A DNA stretch of 64,000 nt. It comes from Dastarcus helophoroides (taxonomy: Eukaryota > Arthropoda > Insecta > Coleoptera > Bothrideridae). Position numbers and translations under genes: made by a program. This document shows positions 57,470-64,000 of the stretch, in pieces (position 1 is the stretch's first letter; the number at the start of each line of letters is the position of its first letter). A model generated the notes under the pieces. The model did no database searches, had not been told where the DNA came from, and saw nothing but the letters and a program-made list of their open reading frames with translations. The DNA lies in contig CM053326.1 of the NCBI GenBank assembly GCA_028583605.1, positions 16,418,639 through 16,482,638 of the forward strand. Direction: 5' to 3'.

Positions 57470-60400
57470 TACATTTCTATCTTTGTGACCTGCATGGTAT
57501 ATATAAGACGACCTGACCTCCACTATTTCTGACAATATTTATGGCAAACTTTTCTCATATATGTGTTGAGGGGGACCTCTATTTTCAAGATTCCTAGAGA
57601 GGGGAAACGAATTTGGCAAAATAAATTTTCAAACAAAAATTGGACACGCCGTTCACTGTGACCTGCAATATATAGAGCAATTATTTTAACCGCTCGTTCG
57701 TTGTGGCCTTCATCAACGTTGCCAAGTATTGAATCGTAAGGAAGGCCATAAGATGCATTTTTTCTATAATCTCCTGCACTATATTTCAATTAGGTATTAC
57801 GGATAGATTTTGCGTTTCAATACTGGCTAAGATAAAGGCGCTGCATTCAAAAAGCGCTTTTACTAAATAGCTTTCCAGTCTGTTTGGGTTTACTCGCTCT
57901 AACGTAAATGCTGCGTTGAATGCTAAATTTGTATTATTGCAGAAATTATCCTATTTAAAATAAATGAATTACACATAACATGGCTATTATATTCGTTTGA
58001 TTTTTTAAACATGTTTCCAAAACCAGAATATTGCATATGCAAATAACATGAAAATCGTTAAAACTCTAAATAAAATCATAGAAGCGGTCGATTCGGATAT
58101 ATAAATTTTACCAATGATTTTTTTTGCAAATTGTAGTCATTCGATAATTTTTGGATTTCGAATTATGAAGTCATCGCCAATTTTGTTTAAAATCATCATA
58201 GATTGTGCGTAAAATTGTGTTTCCAATGATATGTAATTGACATTATCATTGATATTTTTCGAGACATTCGTATAAACAAAAATTCAATTCAAATAATTTT
58301 AATTTCCATGTAAATTTTATTAATCAATTGGACCACAATATGAAGAAGTGTGGGGCAACAAAAAAAACCAAATGATTGGACCTCTACACCTTTCCTCCTG
58401 CCGATCCATATGTTAGATAAATGTCGCTCAAATAATTATGATTGACAAAATGTTTAGTAACACTGTCGTCTTAGTATTACGTAATTTTCTGCTCTTAAGA
58501 AATTATCAAGAAAGAGGAGTTTTTAAAAATCAAGTTCGGCCTGTCCAAGAATGTTACTAATTTGGCGGTTTATTGAATTGATTTTTTCTTAATGTAAATT
58601 TCCCTGCATTTAGAGAATGAAAGAATTAACTTATAAATAATTCTTATATGTCAGTAAAGATATTTTATTACCAATAAATATTTGAATTTGCCGCCATTGC
58701 ATCCTGAGAAATTAAGTACATGTAAATTTATTTCGCTGGTTTCTATACAAATTGTTCTTTTAATACATGCGAGCATGAGTAGACATTGTACACAAAACCT
58801 TCTATTATCTGTCATTGAAACAATGACTTGTTGAGGTTAATATAATTTTTGGAACGTTTATTTTTGGTTTTCAAGTATGTTGAGAAACTGGCCCTCAATT
58901 TTGGCATGTAATAAGGTAAATATGACACATTTTAAAAAGATTTTGGTAGGGTATGTTCATATGTATTACTAATAACGATAGCTGTATTTTAGTGTTCAAA
59001 ATTCTGCATAAATGGAGTCTACGTCTTTTAACAAGGGCTTCTAGATAAGTTCCCGACAACGGTGCTCCCAATCAAGACAATTATAACAGATGAAGATACA
59101 CAATTGTGAATTAAACTACCACATCTTTGGTTTTGGAGATTGTATGCAAGAAATTAACGGTTTCAGTGTTCAGACAAGCATAGTGTAGTTCTCTATAGTT
59201 TTCTTCGGTATTACCTAAAATCTAAGTAAACAAATTGTGTTGCAGAACATAAAATCTTAATCAAAGAACTTTATTCAAGTGTTGTATATTTATTTTTCTA
59301 AATGTCAAATAAAAATTCGAACAACTGTTTTTTTTTTTCAGATGAGTACCAAACATCTTTTTTATATTTCTATTAAATTTCACTTTATTCTTTGACAAAT
59401 ATCATGACATAATACTTGGAAGATTTATGAAGGTGGTATGAGAGATACGGTCGGAGACAAAGGTACTGAAAATCCATACATTTGTGAATAGGTTTCATAA
59501 CATATCACGAAGTAAATAAATCGTATCATTACTAAACAATTACACATTATTTAACAGCAAATAGGAAATTTGGCTAATGTTGAATTAAGTAAGGAACAAT
59601 AAAAAATACGAAGTATTGTTCACAAAATGTCGGTAATGAATGTGCTGGAAGCAATATTTAAACGAAGCGTTAAAAACCGCGACGCTTTCCAAAATGTTAT
59701 TGGTTCAAATTTTTAAGGTGATCTGTGAATTTCTATTGGTTGAACATTTAAGTTGACAGGCCCGCGTTTTTTAAAACATAATATTTGCTTCTTACATTGG
59801 CTCTGAAAGACAAATGTTTTTAATCCACAAACTTGTACATTTTATGGTATTTGTATTGACTCTAATTACAGCTACGGACTGAGACTTACGACAAGCGGTA
59901 GTAGGAATTATTTTCGCATTGCAATGTTATGAAAGATGGTTAATATCTTGACGTTCGCTTTCCGACTAATGGCGCCAAATTCAAGTTTAGTGAATACGTT
60001 TGCATTTTTAATTGTATTTAATCTTGTTTAAAAGGTGGTGGTGTCATCTTTCAGAATATAGCTAAACATTAAAAAATAAATCCTAAGGCATCACTTACTG
60101 TTTTTTCTATTAATTCAAACATATATTTCATGTTTTGGCATCTAGAGGGCGGCGAAATGTTCGAATTTTTGGTTGTATTTAAATGCTCAATATAAATATT
60201 TATGTTGAAAAACCAGTACTGTCATCTATTAGAATATAGTTAAACATTTTACAAAAATTTACTTAATTTATCATTTCCTGCTTTTCCATTAATTCAAACA
60301 TAAATATTTCATATTTGAGCGTCTAGAGGGCTAATTGCTGCATTCCTTAATTTATTGACAATTTTATTTTGGAAAAAATCTTCGAAATGCAGTGTTTTTA

Positions 60401-62686
60401 AATAATTTTCTCCCCATTTTGATTAGAATTTGGTGTAATTTGGGTAACTAACTTAAAATAAAATGGTAATAATATTCTACGAGTAACAATTTTTATAAAG
60501 TGTGACGTCATATTGTTTAATATAATGATGGTTAAAATAATTTAAAATTATTTTATTATGGTAAGATTGCAAGTTGGTATTGAGAATTTTGTTAAAACAG
60601 ATAATATTGTAAAAAAGGAGAAACTTCCTAAAAATTTCAACTTTTTCTAGATATTTTAAAAGTTGAGCAAAAGAGAAAAAAATTGATTTTTTTTTATTGC
60701 TTTCCTTAAACCTCGAGTTTAAAATGAAAAGGTTAATTAAAATAAATTAATATTTAAAAAAAAAGTCTTAACATTGAATGAATGTGAGATATTTTAAAAA
60801 AATTCGACTTTTCTGTCATAATTTTAAATTTTCAAGAAATTTTGGATTATTAAACAAAGACAATAACTAATATCTGTGCAATTTTGATTGTTTTTTTTTA
60901 TACAACACTAATTTTATGTTAAATTTTAACTATTTCTTCAAAACTGTTTCCCAATACAAATTACTAAATTATTTATTGACTGAATTTAAATGCTTGGTTT
61001 CTCTTACAAACCTCATTAGTATACTTATTTCTTTAATTTTAACAGTTTAAGCCTAAAAAATGTTTTACCTAAACCACCGCTGGAAGTATCATGAATTTCC
61101 TCAACAAAATATATCTAATAAATTAAATATAACAACTCTAATACAATAGTATTGGTAGTACTAATAGAACTAATGACAACCTATTCTGATGGCAACAAAG
61201 TTATCTGATTCTGCTAGATCGCAATGTGCCGCCCTCTGAATTTGTGTCGCAGGGGGCGCTAGGCCTCTGATATCTGTCATCACGGTTCTGGTAACGTTGG
61301 GCAACTTTCTTGTGTCACTGGTAGCGAAAACTTAATAGCCCTATTATTTGTAGGACGATAAAATTTAAATTTAAATTTGGCTGTCAACCGCAATGACAGA
61401 CGTCTGCTCGACTGTCACCCGCAGCTCCCGCGCATTATTAGACATTAGAAAGACAAGTCGATTCAAGTTGTTGTACAGTCGTTCGTGTAAGAATATGGCA
61501 AGTGTGATCGAGTGAATAAATTTTGTTACTAGAAGACTTTATTATTTGACAGGCCGAGTAGCTACCTCTTACATATTAAAATTTTTGTCAAATTTCCATT
61601 ACAAAATCCAAAACGAACTAAAAGTAATTATAAACATTCAAAATGCTATCAATTTTTAAAATGTTTGCAGGACCTAGTAAACTTTAAATCTATAAAACCT
61701 TACAGTTCAAATTTATTCAGTTTATTTTCTTAAAAGGACCAGATACGTACAACGTCGAAAGAAAATTTATTTATACATCGAAGTTATTAATGTATTTTAT
61801 TCATTCAAGAAAGTTGTTTTTACATGGCTTACTATTTGAAATGAATATCATAAATATTTTTTTGAGACAACTACTGTGTTTCACTTTTCACTGAATTAGG
61901 AAAAGAAAATAATCCAATATAACGTCTATAATAAAAACTGAGTAGATATAATTTTCTCGGAAATTATTCAACATAAAAATACTTAATCGCATTACTGCGA
62001 AGATTTTGAAAAACTAAGCAAAAATGATTAGCGGTCTTTTTTTAATCGGACTACAAATAAAGAATTTTTAGCAGAATTTAAAACAAGCCGGTATTCAATT
62101 ATCTTCTAATGTTATGTTCATAGCCATAAAAGTCTGCAATACTTTGTCCATTTAACCGATTTTCTATCTCCACTAATAACGAAATCACAAATAGTAGACG
62201 CTGGCGCTTGTTTATGAGTAAAGTAAGTACGGAGAGTAGAGTTCCCCGCACGGAGACTATTTTAAATCCAAAATGAAACTCGTCGCGCAGCGATGTAGTA
62301 ATTTAAAAAGAGAAGTCGCGAAATGCGATAGAGGATGCGGCATTTCGACGTTGCCGCTAGCGAAAGGGCCTAACGTACGAGCCATACAATTTCACTTGGT
62401 CAAATATGCGCAAAGGCCACACGGTACGTAGCACATATAAGTCATATAGACCTCCAGCGCCAGCGGCAAAGTGCTGAACTAACCGGACACTTTTGCCGGT
62501 ACCAGGTGGTCGAAATGACCTTCTGCAACATTTTCGGTTATGAGCTCTAAATAGCATTCCGAAGACATGGGCGAATTTTAAGCTGGGGTACGTTGTGACC
62601 TGCAGACCTGGAGGCCACAGCGAAATATAAGAGGTCACAGCGAATGCTACATATAATTTTTGCAGGTCACATAGTACATGTTGCAA

Positions 62687-62690
<4 letters not shown>
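57468..62690. repeat. Duplicated 5.2-kb unit, copy B
   Basis: Second copy of 51870-57395 in direct orientation, with many small indels and substitutions and a deletion of about 300 bases near 59237. The exon-like frame recurs at about 58876 as MLRNWPSILACNK followed by GTAAAT. No intact gene is seen. Confidence 0.85.

Positions 62691-62724
<34 letters not shown>
62690..62724. repeat. (AT)n microsatellite, right edge of duplication
   Basis: About 17 AT repeats following the same 'gttgcaaatgt' that precedes the array at 57396. Confidence 0.85.
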
Positions 62725-62728
<4 letters not shown>

Positions 62729-62729
62729 A

Positions 62730-62900
62730 TCCTGCGCAGGTTCGGTCTCCCTCTCAAAGGCCATTTACATTTAATAGGTCCTCCAGGTCAGTAGGTCCTC
62801 CGTATATGGAGGACCTAAAGGTTTTTAGTGTAAATCGAATCAGAATGTCTCGAAACACATTCTGACAAAGTTTGAGAGAGAGGACCTATCCTGCGGATTT
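62730..62900. mobile_element. Small MITE inserted at the (AT)n array
   Basis: The left part 'ggtctccctctcaaa' (about 62742) is inverted as 'tttgagagagaggacc' (about 62870), and 'tcctgcg' lies outside each. Inside are two short hairpins: taggtcctcc/ggaggaccta (62792-62817) and cagaatgt/acattctg (62841-62864). No ORF. Confidence 0.5.
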
Positions 62901-62964
62901 TATGTATTTTCGTATATCTTAGTTTGAGCGTCTGTCACTGCATGTTTCTGCGCTGGCGTCGCGC

Positions 62965-63275
62965 GGCGTATATCAGCGTATATTCTCCCGCCAAATTAAG
63001 CAGAATAGGTCATCCTGTGTATACTGCAGTTGCAGGTGCTGCGCTGGATAGATCATCCATGTATCCGGCAACATTGAAGTTGTATATCGGCCATCTTTAT
63101 CGAATATTTTAGGCAGGATAGGTAATCTCCGTATATTGCAAGTTAGAAGCTAGAGTAAATAGATCATCCATGCTATTAGTAGAGGCAAGCTTATTAAAAA
63201 CTTCGCTGTTGCTAACCGAGAAATCCTGAGTATATTGCAAGTTACATGTTACGCTGAATAGATCATCCATGATGT
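62965..63275. repeat. Degenerate tandem repeats of about 110 bp
   Basis: Three units share 'gtatattgcaagtta' or a variant followed about 25 bases later by 'agatcatccatg' (ending near 63061, 63170 and 63272). The spacing is about 105-110 bases. Likely the remains of a small satellite. Confidence 0.55.
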
Positions 63276-63825
63276 TGATTATATTACTAGGATTAACTTA
63301 CTAAAAATTTTAATTCTTTTAAATGAGCGCGGAACATTTCCGAATAAACTTTGTAGGGAGAACTTGGGCCAATGTATGATATAGAATTGCTATCCGAAAT
63401 TTTTCGCACTTATGGATTACCATTCCGTGTAATATAAAAAGAGGCCGACCAAAATTTTTGACAGAAATCAAAACCGAATTTGTGTTCTGTCCTGGTTTTG
63501 AGCAATCCTACACTTACGGAGACTTGTTGAAATGAACACCATACGTTCAAATCAAATGTAAATTTCCTCTACTAATAAGAGGCTTATTAGTATTAAATCC
63601 AATAAGAGTAATAAATTATTCCACTTTCCGTGTTATATTATTATTATTATTAAATTTTTCAATGAAATTCCTATAACCTTGCTTTGGTATACTTGTTGTT
63701 AAATATTTTAGTAAAGCTTTTCATCATAAGAATCTTGGTGAAACGGACTGGTCCTTGGTTATCAATTTGATTGATCAATATTATCAATATTGAACAATTA
63801 CAATCAATATTAATTAAAAGAAAAT
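63276..63825. other. Unassigned DNA
   Basis: No gene. At 63738-63765 'aacggactggtccttggtt' is the inverse of the end of the hammerhead element at 9588-9785, so a fragment of that family is probably here, without a ribozyme core. Confidence 0.35.
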
Positions 63826-64000
63826 TGGAAATTCAGCTAATGTTGAATTAAATAAGAGACAGTAAATAATACGAAGTATTGTTCACAAATTGTTGGTAAT
63901 GAATGTACAGGAAAAAATATTTAAATGAAGCGTCAAATGCCCCCACGTATTTCAAAAAGTTATTGGTCAGAATTTGTCAGGTTGTTTGCGAATATCTATT
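63826..64000. repeat. Third partial copy of the 5.5-kb unit
   Basis: Matches about 54305-54500 and 59560-59740 ('ggctaatgttgaattaa'-like start, 'tacgaagtattgttcacaa', 'atttaaatg' then the 'gcgt' stretch). More diverged than A and B are from each other. The copy starts in the middle of the unit and is cut by the window end. Confidence 0.65.

Noticed and set aside
57350..57535. Open frames of alternating Tyr-Ile on both strands
   Set aside because: They are translations of the (AT)n microsatellite.
62965..63275. CRISPR-like array
   Set aside because: Units are diverged and the spacing sequence is itself repeated; the context is eukaryotic.

Overview
This window looks like gene-poor, AT-rich, repeat-dominated DNA from an insect genome, possibly a beetle; I cannot name the species. 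Nearly every recognisable protein fragment is a transposase, reverse transcriptase or recombinase of a kind common in insects: piggyBac, pogo, mariner, Transib, a Crypton-like tyrosine recombinase, an R1/I-like non-LTR element, Gypsy and Penelope. I found no convincing host gene, rRNA, canonical tRNA gene, CRISPR array or bacterial-style operon.

Layout. 1-11 kb: a dead piggyBac (1906-3472) holding a ribozyme-bearing insertion, a non-autonomous TA-flanked element (5731-6889), and a 198-bp palindromic insertion with a hammerhead ribozyme (9588-9785). 11-18 kb: an inverted-repeat element (about 11111-18176) hit by a pogo transposon whose transposase is open except for one stop codon (11342-14161), by a second ribozyme insertion (14187-14343), and enclosing a long-TIR element with a decayed transposase (15008-17164). 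20.6-23 kb: tandem foldback units beside a tyrosine-recombinase gene that has a 57-bp intron. 23.3-33 kb: a Transib (RAG1-related) transposase gene split by a 7.7-kb non-LTR retrotransposon, itself interrupted by a two-hammerhead retrozyme-like element (27186-27841) and by a TA-inserted transposon with TIRs over 400 bp (28254-30233).

33.8-44.5 kb: a mariner nested in another TA-flanked element, a foldback element, SINE-like sequence, a decayed hammerhead element, a GC-rich MITE, a non-LTR relic, and a Gypsy 3' end with LTR. 47-51.7 kb: foldback repeats, then small RT and Penelope GIY-YIG relics. 51.9-62.7 kb: a tandem duplication of a 5.2-5.5 kb unit bounded by (TA)n arrays, with part of a third copy at the window end.

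The main find is a set of short elements carrying type I hammerhead self-cleaving RNA folds. Four are flanked by target-site duplications of 7-10 bp and sit at clean insertion points; a fifth is decayed. They fall into three sequence subfamilies. They resemble the small animal retrozymes thought to be moved by Penelope-like elements, and a Penelope GIY-YIG relic is present in the same window. The nested insertions give a relative chronology, because removing each insert with one TSD restores the older sequence around it.
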